Shown piece by piece: positions 18,834-27,686 of a DNA stretch of 64,000 bases. The DNA lies in the NCBI RefSeq assembly GCF_003387075.1, contig NZ_QUMQ01000001.1:6386001-6450000 (forward strand), written 5' to 3'. The notes beneath the pieces were generated by a model, which was given only the letters and a program-made list of their open reading frames with translations, was not told the origin of the DNA and did no database searches. The position numbers and the translations under genes were made by a program. The first letter of the stretch is position 1. Every line of letters starts with the position of its first letter. This stretch comes from Asanoa ferruginea. GTDB taxonomy: Bacteria > Actinomycetota > Actinomycetes > Mycobacteriales > Micromonosporaceae.

Positions 18834-19981
18834 CCGGGCATCCTCACATCCACCCGCCAGCCGTCGCCGTCGGGGGCCGCCGTCATCGAGCCGCCGCCGA
18901 GCTCGGCGCGTTCGCGCAGCCCGGTCAGCCCGTAACCGCTGGACAGGCCGGTCAACGACGGGCCATGCGCGCCGTGGTTGGCGACCGTCAGGCGCACCTC
19001 ACCGTCCGCGTAGTCGAGCACGATCGCCACCGCGCTGCCGGGCGCGTGTTTGCGGACGTTGGTCAACGACTCCTGTGCCGACCGGTAGAGCGCCAGCCCG
19101 GTCTCCGGGGCGACCGCGCGGGGCTCGCCGCGGACCGTCACCGCCGCCTCCGCGCCCAGGTCGGTCCGGTAACCGTCGGCCAGTTCCGAAACCAGCTCGG
19201 GCAAGGGGAGTTCGTCGCCGCGCAGCGCGCTGACCGCCCGCCGGGTCTCGGTGAGCCCGTCGCGGGCGAGCCGGCCGGCGCGGTCGACAATCACCGCCGC
19301 GTCGGCCGGGCGTTCCCGCTCGAGCAGCGCGGCCGCGGTCTCGAGCTGCACCGAGAGCGCCGACAGCGAGTGGGCGAGCACGTCGTGGATCTCGCGGGCC
19401 ACCCGGGCCCGTTCGGCCAGCGCCTCCGACCGCGCCTGTTCCTGCCGGGCCAGCTGGGTCTCGGCGGCCAGCAGGCGGTCCTGTTCGGTCCGCTCGTCGC
19501 GCTGCCGCCGCACGAGCGCCACCAGCATGAGCAGGAGCTGCCCGGCGGTCCAGATCAGGATCACCTCGGCGCCGGCGTGCCGCACCCCGAGCACGATTGC
19601 CAGGCCCGCCGCCTGCGCGACGGCCACCGCGGCCGCCACCGGGAACCGCATCGTGTTGACCGCGACCACGGCCGCCACGAGCAGGTAACACGGGCCGAGG
19701 TTCTGACCGGCGCCGCTCGCGACCAGACCGGCGGCACCGCACAGCGCGATGCAGGCGGCAACCGCACGGGAGTTGTGCCGCACCAGCGCACTGCTGGCCC
19801 AGGCCCCGCCACCGACGATCATGGACACCACCACGACCAGCCAGCGCCCGGAGAGGACCGGGGTCGGGAGGGTCTGCGCCATGCCGACGGTCAGCACCAG
19901 CAGGACGATCAGGCTGCGGGTGCGCTGCCACCGGGGGAACGCGACGTCGCGGGCGATCAGCACGGATCCAGTTTGCGTCAC
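18830..19981 (-). CDS. histidine kinase, HisKA_3 family
   Basis: A 383-residue sensor kinase. Roughly five or six membrane segments occupy residues 20-155 with very short loops, so the signal is probably sensed in the membrane. A coiled region (160-190) leads to the HisKA_3 dimer domain with phospho-His199 in REIHDVLAHSLSALSVQLE. The ATPase domain has a modified N-box (YRSAQESLTNVRKHA) and a GYGLTGLRERAELGGG G-box. It overlaps both neighbours by 4 nt. Confidence 0.92.
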   Translation of the reverse strand: MTQTGSVLIARDVAFPRWQRTRSLIVLLVLTVGMAQTLPTPVLSGRWLVVVVSMIVGGGAWASSALVRHNSRAVAACIALCGAAGLVASGAGQNLGPCYLLVAAVVAVNTMRFPVAAAVAVAQAAGLAIVLGVRHAGAEVILIWTAGQLLLMLVALVRRQRDERTEQDRLLAAETQLARQEQARSEALAERARVAREIHDVLAHSLSALSVQLETAAALLERERPADAAVIVDRAGRLARDGLTETRRAVSALRGDELPLPELVSELADGYRTDLGAEAAVTVRGEPRAVAPETGLALYRSAQESLTNVRKHAPGSAVAIVLDYADGEVRLTVANHGAHGPSLTGLSSGYGLTGLRERAELGGGSMTAAPDGDGWRVDVRMPG

Positions 19982-20457
19982 GACAGGCGCGCCGTCGCCC
20001 GCCGTGCACCGAGCACCGCGGCCTCACCGAGCAGGCTCAGGCCCAACATCAACGGCAGGGCAGCCGCGAGCAGGGAGGTGTCGGCGCCGACCACCCCGCC
20101 GATGGAGAGCTGGAGCACCCGCAGCAGGATCAGCCCGACCCAGACCACCACTGTGATCCAGGTGTAGCGGTACCAGAGTTGTCCCTCGCGCGGGTAGAGC
20201 CTCACCGTCAGGCCGCGGACCAGACCGCCGCCGAGCGCGAGGAGCGCGCCGAGGACCAGCAGGCCGACGTCTGTCCCGTACGCGTGGAGTGTCCCGTTGA
20301 AGCCCTGGGCGAGCGAGTTGATCCCCCAGATCGTCAGCACGAGGGGCAGGAGCGCGAGCCGGCGCCCATCGACCGGCATGCCGGCAAGCCGCCGGACCAG
20401 CACGAACACGATCACGACGAGGGCGACGAGCACAGAGGTGAGGTTCATGCGACTCAC
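19978..20457 (-). CDS. five-helix membrane protein preceding the kinase
   Basis: A 159-residue hydrophobic protein with about five membrane segments, resembling DUF1453/CcdC-like proteins. The GTG at 20457 and the in-frame ATG at 20448 are both possible starts. It is first in a three-gene coupled operon with the kinase and response regulator, so it may be an accessory sensor or the output membrane protein. Function is not established. Confidence 0.78.
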   Translation of the reverse strand: MSRMNLTSVLVALVVIVFVLVRRLAGMPVDGRRLALLPLVLTIWGINSLAQGFNGTLHAYGTDVGLLVLGALLALGGGLVRGLTVRLYPREGQLWYRYTWITVVVWVGLILLRVLQLSIGGVVGADTSLLAAALPLMLGLSLLGEAAVLGARRATARLS

Positions 20458-20552
20458 GCTAGAAATCCGGCCGCGCGAGCACCGCCACCCACGGGTGGAA
20501 CTCGGGCCCCGCCGGGTGGAAATCGGGGCTACACACCCGGCGCGGCTGCGCG

Positions 20553-20580
20553 TTGCGCGGCCGGTCCAACGTGCTAAAGT
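20553..20580 (+). promoter_or_regulatory. probable promoter of the cold-shock gene
   Basis: TTGCGC (20553-20558), 16 bases, TAAAGT (20575-20580) is a reasonable sigma-70-type promoter. Initiation near 20587 would give a leader of about 145 nt containing two hairpins. Confidence 0.45.
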
Positions 20581-20614
20581 GCCGGTATTGCGGTTTCATG
20601 TTCATACCTTGCAG

Positions 20615-20644
20615 ACGCCCGGGTATCTAGCCACGGGCGTTTTT
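20615..20644 (+). terminator. intrinsic terminator-like hairpin in the cold-shock leader
   Basis: Stem ACGCCCG (20615-20621) with CGGGCGT (20634-20640), extended by GG/CC inside, followed by five T (20640-20644). This is the only hairpin in the window with a proper U-tract, and it lies inside the presumed 5' leader, not after a gene. A second stem CCCGC/GCGGG (20695-20709) sits just before the ribosome site. Premature termination relieved by cold or by CSP itself is possible. Confidence 0.6.
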
Positions 20645-20732
20645 GCGTTGCGCCGGTCCGCCGGTCGGGTTATATGAATGCGGCAATTCCGGGCCCCGCA
20701 CGGTGCGGGACCCAATTCGAAAGGTACGAGAA

Positions 20733-20936
20733 ATGACTGTAGGCACCGTTAAGTGGTTCAACGCTGACAAGGGGTTTGGCTTCATCGCTCAGGATGGTGG
20801 TGGCCCCGACGTGTTCGCCCACTTCTCGGCCATCGCAGCCAGCGGCTTCCGGTCGCTGGAGGAGAACCAGCGCGTGGAGTTCGACGTCGAGCAGGGCCAG
20901 AAGGGCCCGCAGGCGGCCAACATCCGCGTCATCTGA
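20733..20936 (+). CDS. cold-shock protein
   Basis: A 67-residue single cold-shock domain. It begins [18 protein letters not shown] with RNP1 KGFGFI and RNP2 VFAHFSAI, so it binds single-stranded RNA or DNA and acts as an RNA chaperone. The ATG at 20733 is set by AAAGG and by the canonical N-terminus. The upstream in-frame ATG at 20643 lies in the leader. The CSP name letter cannot be assigned from sequence alone. Confidence 0.95.
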   Translation: MTVGTVKWFNADKGFGFIAQDGGGPDVFAHFSAIAASGFRSLEENQRVEFDVEQGQKGPQAANIRVI

Positions 20937-20987
20937 GCCATCTGAGCTACCGGGCCCGGGCGTTGCCCGGAAACAGCGGGGATTGAT

Positions 20988-21635
20988 ATGGATGGTCTCC
21001 GACTCACCTCGGCGCGACTTGTCCCAGAGGTGAAACTGTTCCTGGCCGAGGATCCAACGATCTTCTGGGCCCGACTCGAAGCCCAGGCGGGGCATAACTT
21101 ACCTGCCCCGTTCTGGGCGACGGCGTGGGGCGGCGGCCAAGCCGTCGCCCGTTACGTCCTCGACGCACCCGAAACGGTCGCTGGCCGGCGAGTTCTCGAT
21201 CTCGGTTCGGGATCGGGGCTGGTCGCGATCGCTGCGGCCATGGCGGGCGCGTCCGCGGTCGTTGCCAACGACATCGACCCGTACGCGCCCGCGGCCATTC
21301 GCGCCAACGCCCGCGCGAATGGCGTACACGTCGTTCCGGAGTTGACGGATCTTCTCGACCTGTCGCCGGACGAAGCCCGGGGCATCCAGGCCGACGTGGT
21401 GCTGGCCGGCGATGCCTTCTACAGCGACCAACTCGCCGATCGCGTTCTCCGGTTCCTGCTCGACGCCGCGCGCCGCGACGCCGTGGTGCTCGTCGGTGAT
21501 CCGGGGCGCGGTCGGATCCCCTCCGGAGATTGGCAGGTCGTCATGACGTACCCGGTGTCGACCATGGCCGGGGAAGACTCCCTTCTCAGTGACGCCAGTG
21601 TCCTCACGCCCCGTGAGCCAGGACGGCGGCCATGA
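20988..21635 (+). CDS. class I methyltransferase, METTL20/ETFB-lysine type
   Basis: This 215-residue protein carries LPAPFWATAWGGGQAVARYVLD and motif I RVLDLGSGSGLVAIAAA, then NDIDPYAPAAIRANARANG. The pattern is shared by ETF-beta lysine methyltransferase-like and nicotinamide N-methyltransferase-like proteins; target specificity is open. It follows the cold-shock gene and is coupled to a 72-residue ORF by an ATGA overlap. Confidence 0.88.
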   Translation: MDGLRLTSARLVPEVKLFLAEDPTIFWARLEAQAGHNLPAPFWATAWGGGQAVARYVLDAPETVAGRRVLDLGSGSGLVAIAAAMAGASAVVANDIDPYAPAAIRANARANGVHVVPELTDLLDLSPDEARGIQADVVLAGDAFYSDQLADRVLRFLLDAARRDAVVLVGDPGRGRIPSGDWQVVMTYPVSTMAGEDSLLSDASVLTPREPGRRP

Positions 21636-21850
21636 TGGTGCTCTTCCTCGGCGGCCCCTGGCACGACCAGCGACACGACGTCACACCGACCCGGCTGTCC
21701 GCGGGTCGGCTACCACTGCACTTCGCCGTCCCTACTTTCGACGGCGTTCGACCCCGCCACGTGAACTACACGAGGCGATACGTGCGTTCCGCCGGCGACC
21801 GGTTCCCGGTCTACGTCTCGGCCGACTACCAGGGCCCGGCGCGCGCCTGA
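21632..21850 (+). CDS. small hypothetical protein
   Basis: A 72-residue protein beginning MMVLFLGGPWHDQRHDV, overlapping the methyltransferase stop by 4 nt. The GGPWHDQR start resembles small GGPxDGR proteins common in actinobacteria and their phages. It ends just before a strong terminator hairpin. No function is known. Confidence 0.6.
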   Translation: MMVLFLGGPWHDQRHDVTPTRLSAGRLPLHFAVPTFDGVRPRHVNYTRRYVRSAGDRFPVYVSADYQGPARA

Positions 21851-21860
21851 ACGACAAACA

Positions 21861-21896
21861 CGATGCCCCGTCCCGCACTCGCGGGGCGGGGCATCG
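21861..21896. terminator. 16-bp bidirectional terminator hairpin
   Basis: CGATGCCCCGTCCCGC (21861-21876) pairs with its complement at 21881-21896 (one G-T pair) around an ACTC loop. It lies between the small ORF and the convergent sialidase gene. Confidence 0.8.
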
Positions 21897-21908
21897 CGTT
21901 GTCGTCGG

Positions 21909-23048
21909 TCAATAGTCGCGCTTCTCCGTGTAGACACCGACGATCGCGGCCAGATGCGGGTCGGACGTGATGGTGAAGAACCGCCCCGGCTTCAGCTCGA
22001 CGCTCGACGGGTTGGCCTGGTCGGTCGTCGCCGGTCCATGGATCGCGGCGTCGTAGATGAGGATGTCGCGCTTCGCGTCGATAGTGCGCTCGGGGTGTTC
22101 GAGGATCCGCCCGACGGTCGGCCGGCCCGGCCCGAAGGTGCCCGACAGATCGCCGTAGGTCAGCAGCACGTCGCCGTTCTTCAGCACCAGTTGGTGGTGC
22201 GACGAGGCCGGCAGCCCGGTGGACACCGGCGTCGTCCAGGTGCGGCCCCGGTCGTAGGACCGGGAGAGATAGGCGATATTGATCGAGGTACGGATGATCG
22301 ACAGCAGCGAGCCGTCCTTGAGCAGGCTCAGGTTGGGCTCCTGGAAGTCGAACGTGTCGGCCTTCCCGATGACCGACTCGTTCTCCCTGGGCCAGGTCCG
22401 CCCGCCGTCCGTCGACCGGACCACCGTCGCCGGGCCGGTGCCGCCCTCGGGCAGCTTGCCGTAGAGCGGCACGAGCAGGTCGTGGTTGGGCAGTTCGAGA
22501 ATCGGGCCGTGCGTCGCGGCGTGGCCGGCGTAGTAGGCACCGACAACCACAGTGGACGGTCCTTCCATCGCGGTGCCGACCTCGGTCGGCTCCGTCCACG
22601 TAGCACCGTTGTCGCCGGACCGGGTGACGAACGTGCCGACCAGCGTCACCGGCGACCCGGGGTAGCCGGTCCAGTCGGTGCGGAAGAAGTTCATCAGCAC
22701 GGTGCCGTCATGTGTCTGCATGAGCTTCGGGTCACGGTCGTCGATCGGGGTGTCGATGGCGACCCGCGGCGTGCTCCAGGTGTGGCCCTGGTCGCGGCTC
22801 TGCACGACCATGATGCGGCCGTCCTGGTCGATGTGCGCGACGGATTCGCGGTAGGCGACCAGGAGCCGACCGTCTCTCAGCTTGATCATGTCACCGAAGA
22901 ACGCGCGCTTGCCGCTCTCGGCGGGCGCGACGATGACCGGGTCGGTTGGTGTTCCAGATCCTGCTGCCGCGGCGGCGGCCGGTGTCGCGGCCAGGGCCGC
23001 GATCGGGACGGTGAGCGCCACCAGGGCGCGACGGAGTGCACGACGCAC
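21909..23048 (-). CDS. secreted exo-sialidase-like BNR protein
   Basis: About 379 residues with a twin-Arg-containing basic start and hydrophobic signal (VALTVPIAALAATPAAAAAAG), predicted secreted. A six-bladed propeller carries four Asp-box motifs: SRDQGHTWS, SGDNGATWT, STDGGRTWP and SYDRGRTWT. An early FFGDMIKLRDGRLLVAYRES resembles the FRIP region. It belongs to the GH33-type sialidase family; activity on sialic acid is inferred. I chose the GTG at 23048, 8 nt after GGGAG; an ATG at 23066 lacks a ribosome site. Confidence 0.85.
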   Translation of the reverse strand: MRRALRRALVALTVPIAALAATPAAAAAAGSGTPTDPVIVAPAESGKRAFFGDMIKLRDGRLLVAYRESVAHIDQDGRIMVVQSRDQGHTWSTPRVAIDTPIDDRDPKLMQTHDGTVLMNFFRTDWTGYPGSPVTLVGTFVTRSGDNGATWTEPTEVGTAMEGPSTVVVGAYYAGHAATHGPILELPNHDLLVPLYGKLPEGGTGPATVVRSTDGGRTWPRENESVIGKADTFDFQEPNLSLLKDGSLLSIIRTSINIAYLSRSYDRGRTWTTPVSTGLPASSHHQLVLKNGDVLLTYGDLSGTFGPGRPTVGRILEHPERTIDAKRDILIYDAAIHGPATTDQANPSSVELKPGRFFTITSDPHLAAIVGVYTEKRDY

Positions 23049-23095
23049 AAGAACCACTCCCAGCATGGAATCGGCGGGGTTCGGCGGTCGGCCCG

Positions 23096-23124
23096 AAGCT
23101 ACTTGGAACGCCATTCCATGTCAA
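23096..23124 (-). promoter_or_regulatory. sialidase promoter with operator in the spacer
   Basis: On the minus strand: TTGACA (23119-23124), 17 bases, TAGCTT (23096-23101). The spacer is almost filled by the inverted repeat TGGAA-N5-TTCCA (23104-23118), a typical repressor-binding position. Confidence 0.55.
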
Positions 23125-23140
23125 TGAATGAGTGTCTACA

Positions 23141-23737
23141 TCAGACAGTCGGCGGCGGGAACGGCAGCGCGTGGGCGCCTTCCGGGCGCAGGCCGTCGAA
23201 GATGATGGCCAGGTAGCGCCGCCACAGGTCGGGCGGGGCGTCCGGCACGTAGCTGATGACGTAGTTGGGCGCGCACATCAGCAGGATGACGTCGGCGCCG
23301 GTGACGTCGGCCCGCACGGCGCCGCCGGCGCGGGCCCGGTCGACGAGCCGGTGGACGAGGTCGAACATCCGGGCCCGGGCCGCGACCACCTCCGGGTTGA
23401 GGTCGCCGGCCTCCTGGAGGAACGACAGGTCGCGTTGCTGCCGCCGCGCCGCGGCGACGGTGAGGAACTCGAGCAGCGCCGCGCCCGGGTCGGGCGCCGC
23501 GAGCAACTCCTCGCCGGCGGTGGTGAGCTCGTCGATCCGGTCGAGGACGATCGCGGCCAGCAGGTCGTCTTTGGTGGGGAAGTGGCGGAACACGGTGCCC
23601 TTGCCGAGCCCGGCCCGGCGGGCGATGTCGGCGACGGACGCGTCCAGACCACGCTCCGCGAACTCGTCGGCCGCGGCGGCGAGCAGCAGCCGCCGATTGC
23701 GCGACGCGTCGGCGCGCAACGGACGGGTCGAGGTCAT
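23141..23737 (-). CDS. TetR-family repressor
   Basis: A 198-residue TetR protein. The helix-turn-helix lies near residues 30-52 (ASVADIARRAGLGKGTVFRHFPTKDDLL), followed by the helical domain with LSFLQEAGDLNPEV. The ATG at 23737 follows AGGGTG. It is divergent from a quinone-oxidoreductase-like gene with two nearly identical operators between them, a classic repressor-target pair. Confidence 0.9.
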   Translation of the reverse strand: MTSTRPLRADASRNRRLLLAAAADEFAERGLDASVADIARRAGLGKGTVFRHFPTKDDLLAAIVLDRIDELTTAGEELLAAPDPGAALLEFLTVAAARRQQRDLSFLQEAGDLNPEVVAARARMFDLVHRLVDRARAGGAVRADVTGADVILLMCAPNYVISYVPDAPPDLWRRYLAIIFDGLRPEGAHALPFPPPTV

Positions 23738-23756
23738 GACGATCACCCTAGCAAAG

Positions 23757-23804
23757 TTGACCGCCCGGTCCGCTTATGGTTAACCTGACCACCCGGTCCG
23801 TTTA
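23757..23804. promoter_or_regulatory. tandem TetR operators
   Basis: Two sites 28 bp apart share GACCNCCCGGTCCGNTTA: 23757-23776 and 23785-23804. Each holds a GACC/GGTC inverted repeat. They occupy most of the 80-bp divergent region between the TetR and oxidoreductase starts. Confidence 0.7.
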
Positions 23805-23817
23805 GTGGAGGCAGCGC

Positions 23818-24795
23818 ATGAAGGCGGTTATCGCGGCCGAGTACGGCCCACCCGAGACCTACACCGTGGCCGAGGTGCCCGTTCCCCGACCGGGGCCGGG
23901 GCAGATCCAGGTCCGGATCGCCGCGGCCTCGATCAACCCGGCCGACGTCCGGCTGCCCAGCGGCGTCTTTCACGACGTCGCCCCGCTCGAGTTCCCGCAC
24001 GTGCCGGGCAACGACTTCGCCGGCACGGTCAGCGAGGTCGGCGCCGGCGTGACCGCCTTCCAGGTGGGCGACGAGATCTTCGGCCAGGCCGTGCCGCGGG
24101 CGCTGCGGGGGATGGCCGGAGCGACCCGCCCGTCGCTGAGCACCGGCTCACTGGCCGAGTACGCGGTCTTCGAGGCGGACACCCCGTTCCTGGCACACCG
24201 CCCGGCCGGCCTCGGCGTCGAGGAGGCCGCCGCCCTGCCCACGATCGGTCTGGCCGCCCGCGCGCTGATGGCAACGGCCGAGGTGCGGGCCGGTGAGACC
24301 GCACTGGTCGTCGGCGCGACCGGCGGCGTCGGCACGGCCCTGGTCCCGCTGCTCGCCGCCGCGAAGGCCCGGGTGATCGCCACCGCGACCGCCGCCGACG
24401 GCGAGATCCTGCGGGCGCTCGGCGCCGACGAGCTCATCGGGTACGCCGAGTCCGCGTACCCCCGTGGTGTCGATGTGGCCTTCAATCTGGTCCTGCCCAG
24501 CGACGAACTCACCGGAGTCGCCGCCGCGGTCCGCCCCGGCGGGCGCCTGCTGACCATCACCTATCCGGTGCCGCGGCAGGAGTGGATCGGCCGTGCCGAT
24601 GTCGCGCTGCGTTTCGTGCTCGACATGGACGGTGCGCTCGGGGGGATGCGCGAGGTCGCCGAACTGGCGGACCCACCGGTGATCGGCCGCCGCTACACGC
24701 TCGACCAGGGGGCACAGGCCTGTGTCGACTTCGCCCGCCGGCACACGACCGGCAAGCTGGTCGTCACGATCCGGCCCGATGGGCAAGGGTCTTGA
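23818..24795 (+). CDS. NADPH:quinone-reductase-like MDR oxidoreductase
   Basis: A 325-residue medium-chain reductase without the zinc ligands of alcohol dehydrogenases. The N-terminal GroES-like domain runs to about 120; the Rossmann fold has ALVVGATGGVGTALVPLLAA near 165, a GxGxxG variant that prefers NADPH. GGAGG precedes the ATG. The divergent TetR and operators point to induction by an electrophile or quinone. Its 3' end overlaps the convergent membrane hydrolase gene by 32 bp. Confidence 0.88.
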   Translation: MKAVIAAEYGPPETYTVAEVPVPRPGPGQIQVRIAAASINPADVRLPSGVFHDVAPLEFPHVPGNDFAGTVSEVGAGVTAFQVGDEIFGQAVPRALRGMAGATRPSLSTGSLAEYAVFEADTPFLAHRPAGLGVEEAAALPTIGLAARALMATAEVRAGETALVVGATGGVGTALVPLLAAAKARVIATATAADGEILRALGADELIGYAESAYPRGVDVAFNLVLPSDELTGVAAAVRPGGRLLTITYPVPRQEWIGRADVALRFVLDMDGALGGMREVAELADPPVIGRRYTLDQGAQACVDFARRHTTGKLVVTIRPDGQGS

Positions 24796-27112
24796 CCAGG
24801 CGGTCGTGCGCCTCGACGAACGCCGGGTCGCGCAGATAGCTGCCGTGCCCGCTCACCTGCGGGTCGACGTCGTGCAGGGCCGCGTCGGGCGGGTCCGGCG
24901 CGAGCACGTCGACGCCGTCGAGCGCGGTCCCGGTCGGGCTCGGGCAGACGGCACCGCCGATCGGGTCGGTGACGCGGTAGAGGTTGGTCCAGCGGGTGCC
25001 CTCCTCGTCGGTCAGCGAGCCGGCGAGCTTGATGGAGGCCTCGGGGTCGAAGAACGCCGGGAAGAACGGCGCGATCAGCCGGGTCAGCGGGCAGGCCGAG
25101 GTGAGCAGCGCGATGTGCTCCGTCGACTCCGGGCGAAGGTTGCGCACCGCCATCGCCGCCAGCACGCTGCCGTGACTGTGCGCGGCCAGCAGCACCGGCA
25201 CGCCCTGGCCGGTCAGCGTGGTGACCCGGCGGACGATGTCGGCGACCGCGCGCGGGCCGTGTGAGGGCGCGGCGAACGGGTGCGCGGCCCGCGGCCAGAA
25301 CGTCGCCATCGCGTAGACCGCGCTGACCAGCCGGCGGCCGGGCGTGGTGTTGCCGGCCCGGGCCACGGTCAGCACGAGAACCAGCGCGATCAGGCCGATC
25401 GACCAGGCGCCGAGGTTGGTCAGCGTGCTCTGGTTGGGCAGCAGCGCGGCCGGGCCGCGACCGAGCGCGCTGTAGCCGACGCCCACGACCGACAGCACGG
25501 TGATCGGCACGAACACCACCAGCGCCAGCCCCGGCACCGACTCGAAGAGTTGGCCGCGGGCGTGCGCGTGGTCGAGATACTCGGCGCGCTCGGGATGCCG
25601 GCGGCGGAGCAGCGGGTCACGCCCGTCGGTCATCCGCCGGCCGGTGCCGAGCACCACGTGCCAGCGCACCGCGCCGAAGGCCACCGCGATCAGCGTCGCA
25701 CCCATCGCGACGGCGAAGACCAGACCGGCCCATTCATAGGGGTACGGCGGTGCGGGTAGCCACGACCGCCCGGCGCCCGAGGTCTCCAGCTCGCCGATCG
25801 ACAGGGCCGCGAAGTAGAGCAGGCTGGCCGCCTCGGCGACGGCGAGCATCGTGGCGACCGTGGCCACGATCGGGGCGGCGAACCCGCGCCAGGCGAGCCG
25901 GTGTGAGCTGCGCCGGGCGATCCAGCACAGCGGGATGGTGGCCAGGCCGAGCCCGAGCAGCAGCGCCACCTGGATCACGGAGAGCGTGGCGACCCCGGTC
26001 GCGAACCCGGGCAGCGCACCGGTCGACGGGGCCGCCACGCGCCGCGGGCCGACGGCGTACGCCAGGCTGGTGATGGTCACCGCCACCGTGCTCCACGCGC
26101 TGACCCGCACGCCGACGTTGATCCTCGGCGCGGCGGCGTGCGCCCCCCTGCGGAACCGCGCGACGCCGGCCTCGATCCGGTCGGCGAGCCGGCTGTGCAC
26201 CCGCGCGCCGGCCGCCAACCGGCGCGACCGCATCATCCGCAGCACCGCCGGGCCGTTGCGCACCGCGCGCACCTCCGCGATGGCGACGGGCAACGGCGCC
26301 ACGGTGCCGAGCAGTCCGGCGAGCAGCGCCACCGCCAGCACGCACAGCAACAGCGCGCCGAATATCCACCATGGACGGCCGGCGGCCCGGTCGAGCCGCA
26401 GGATCGGATAGACCAGCAGCGCGTCGACCACCACCATGCCGACGATGATGTGCACGGCACGCAGCCGGCGCACCCAGTCGCGGCCGCGCCAGAACCGGGC
26501 CGCGGTCAGCTCGTCGGGCGCCAACTCGATCTCGGCCCGCCGCTCGTAGCGCCGCCAGGTGCGGTAGCTCGCGGCCCAGAGCACGATCAGCACCAGCAGG
26601 GGCACCAGCGCGCCGAGCGCCAACCGGTTGTAGGCGTTGAACCGCAGCTCGCCGACGAGGTTGAACGGCTCCGGCCACGAACCGGCACAGCCACTGTCGA
26701 CGCTGAGGCACTGCCAGGCGACCAGGTCCATCGTCACGCCGGCCACACCGAGCATCAGCGTCGCGGTGAGCGTCAACGCGACCAACCGGCAGGCGGTGCC
26801 GATCAGACCGTCGGCGATCCACGACATCACGCCGCGGGGCCGGGCCGGGCGGGCCCAGTAGGCGAGGTTGGTCAACGTGAACGGCAGCAGCAACAGCCAC
26901 AACGCCCGGGCGGTCGCGGTGCTGCGCAGGCCCCACAGGTAGGCCTCCGGGGTGTTGGTCTCCGGCCGATGGACCCGCCACCGCCAGAACTCACCGCGCG
27001 CCGCGAGGTCGTCGACCTGCTCGACCGGCTGGGCGCCGAGCACGGCCTCGGCCTCCGGGAAGTCGACGCCCGGAACCCGCAGGGACACCACTCGCGCCGG
27101 CGCGTCAGCCAT
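24764..27112 (-). CDS. polytopic membrane protein with C-terminal serine-hydrolase domain
   Basis: A 782-residue protein with about 11 membrane helices over residues 60-600 and a cytosolic-looking C-terminal domain from about 610. That domain has the nucleophile-elbow pattern AAHSHGS (Ser646), then Asp716 (RVTDPIGG) and His756 (SGHGSYL), in the spacing expected of an alpha/beta-hydrolase triad. I do not recognise a named family. The ATG at 27112 was chosen because the long upstream extension reads like antisense of the cupin gene. Confidence 0.78.
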   Translation of the reverse strand: MADAPARVVSLRVPGVDFPEAEAVLGAQPVEQVDDLAARGEFWRWRVHRPETNTPEAYLWGLRSTATARALWLLLLPFTLTNLAYWARPARPRGVMSWIADGLIGTACRLVALTLTATLMLGVAGVTMDLVAWQCLSVDSGCAGSWPEPFNLVGELRFNAYNRLALGALVPLLVLIVLWAASYRTWRRYERRAEIELAPDELTAARFWRGRDWVRRLRAVHIIVGMVVVDALLVYPILRLDRAAGRPWWIFGALLLCVLAVALLAGLLGTVAPLPVAIAEVRAVRNGPAVLRMMRSRRLAAGARVHSRLADRIEAGVARFRRGAHAAAPRINVGVRVSAWSTVAVTITSLAYAVGPRRVAAPSTGALPGFATGVATLSVIQVALLLGLGLATIPLCWIARRSSHRLAWRGFAAPIVATVATMLAVAEAASLLYFAALSIGELETSGAGRSWLPAPPYPYEWAGLVFAVAMGATLIAVAFGAVRWHVVLGTGRRMTDGRDPLLRRRHPERAEYLDHAHARGQLFESVPGLALVVFVPITVLSVVGVGYSALGRGPAALLPNQSTLTNLGAWSIGLIALVLVLTVARAGNTTPGRRLVSAVYAMATFWPRAAHPFAAPSHGPRAVADIVRRVTTLTGQGVPVLLAAHSHGSVLAAMAVRNLRPESTEHIALLTSACPLTRLIAPFFPAFFDPEASIKLAGSLTDEEGTRWTNLYRVTDPIGGAVCPSPTGTALDGVDVLAPDPPDAALHDVDPQVSGHGSYLRDPAFVEAHDRLVKTLAHRAGS

Positions 27113-27172
27113 CGTCCCACGGTATCGACGAATGTCCACCGCGGCCGACCCCCGCCGTGGTAGAAGATCCCC

Positions 27173-27679
27173 ATGACAGCATCGGATCCGCCACCGCTGA
27201 CGGTCGTCCAACCGGGCGGGGGCCAGGCCGGCGAGCTCGGCTCGATCGGCGTCCACTTCAAGCTGTGGGGCCACGACACGGGCGGCGCCCTGGCGGTGGT
27301 CGAGCACCCGTTCCCGGTCGGCGCGCTGGTCCCACCACACCTGCACACGCGGGAAGACGAATACTCGATCGTCACGGAAGGCGAGATCGGCTTCCGCTCC
27401 GGCGACCGCGAGGTGGTGCTCGGCGCGGGCGGCTACATCACCAAGCCCCGCGGCGAGCTGCACGCGATGTGGAACGCGGGCGCCGTCCCGGCCCGGATGA
27501 TCGAGATCATCAGCCCGGCCGGCTTCGAACACTTCTTCCGCGAGGTGGCCGAGATGATCGCGGCGGGCCCGGTGGCCGAGGGCGACGGCGACGACCTGAC
27601 CGAGCGCTACGGCCTGAGCTTCGGCCAACCCGACTGGCTCCAGGACGTTATCGACCGCTACGGCCTGACGCCGAGCTGA
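27173..27679 (+). CDS. cupin-domain protein
   Basis: This 168-residue protein has a single cupin barrel at about 50-120: [21 protein letters not shown] (metal-ligand HxH-x4-E pattern) and [16 protein letters not shown] (second motif with His). Quercetinase-like and dioxygenase-like proteins share this form, but the reaction is unknown. The DHA2 exporter gene starts 8 nt after its stop, so the two are probably co-transcribed. Confidence 0.87.
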   Translation: MTASDPPPLTVVQPGGGQAGELGSIGVHFKLWGHDTGGALAVVEHPFPVGALVPPHLHTREDEYSIVTEGEIGFRSGDREVVLGAGGYITKPRGELHAMWNAGAVPARMIEIISPAGFEHFFREVAEMIAAGPVAEGDGDDLTERYGLSFGQPDWLQDVIDRYGLTPS

Positions 27680-27686
27680 CGCCGGC

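Noticed and set aside
23133-23147. TGTCT-N5-AGACA inverted repeat as another operator
   Set aside because: It overlaps the TetR coding 3' end and may simply be a weak terminator or chance; there is no second copy.
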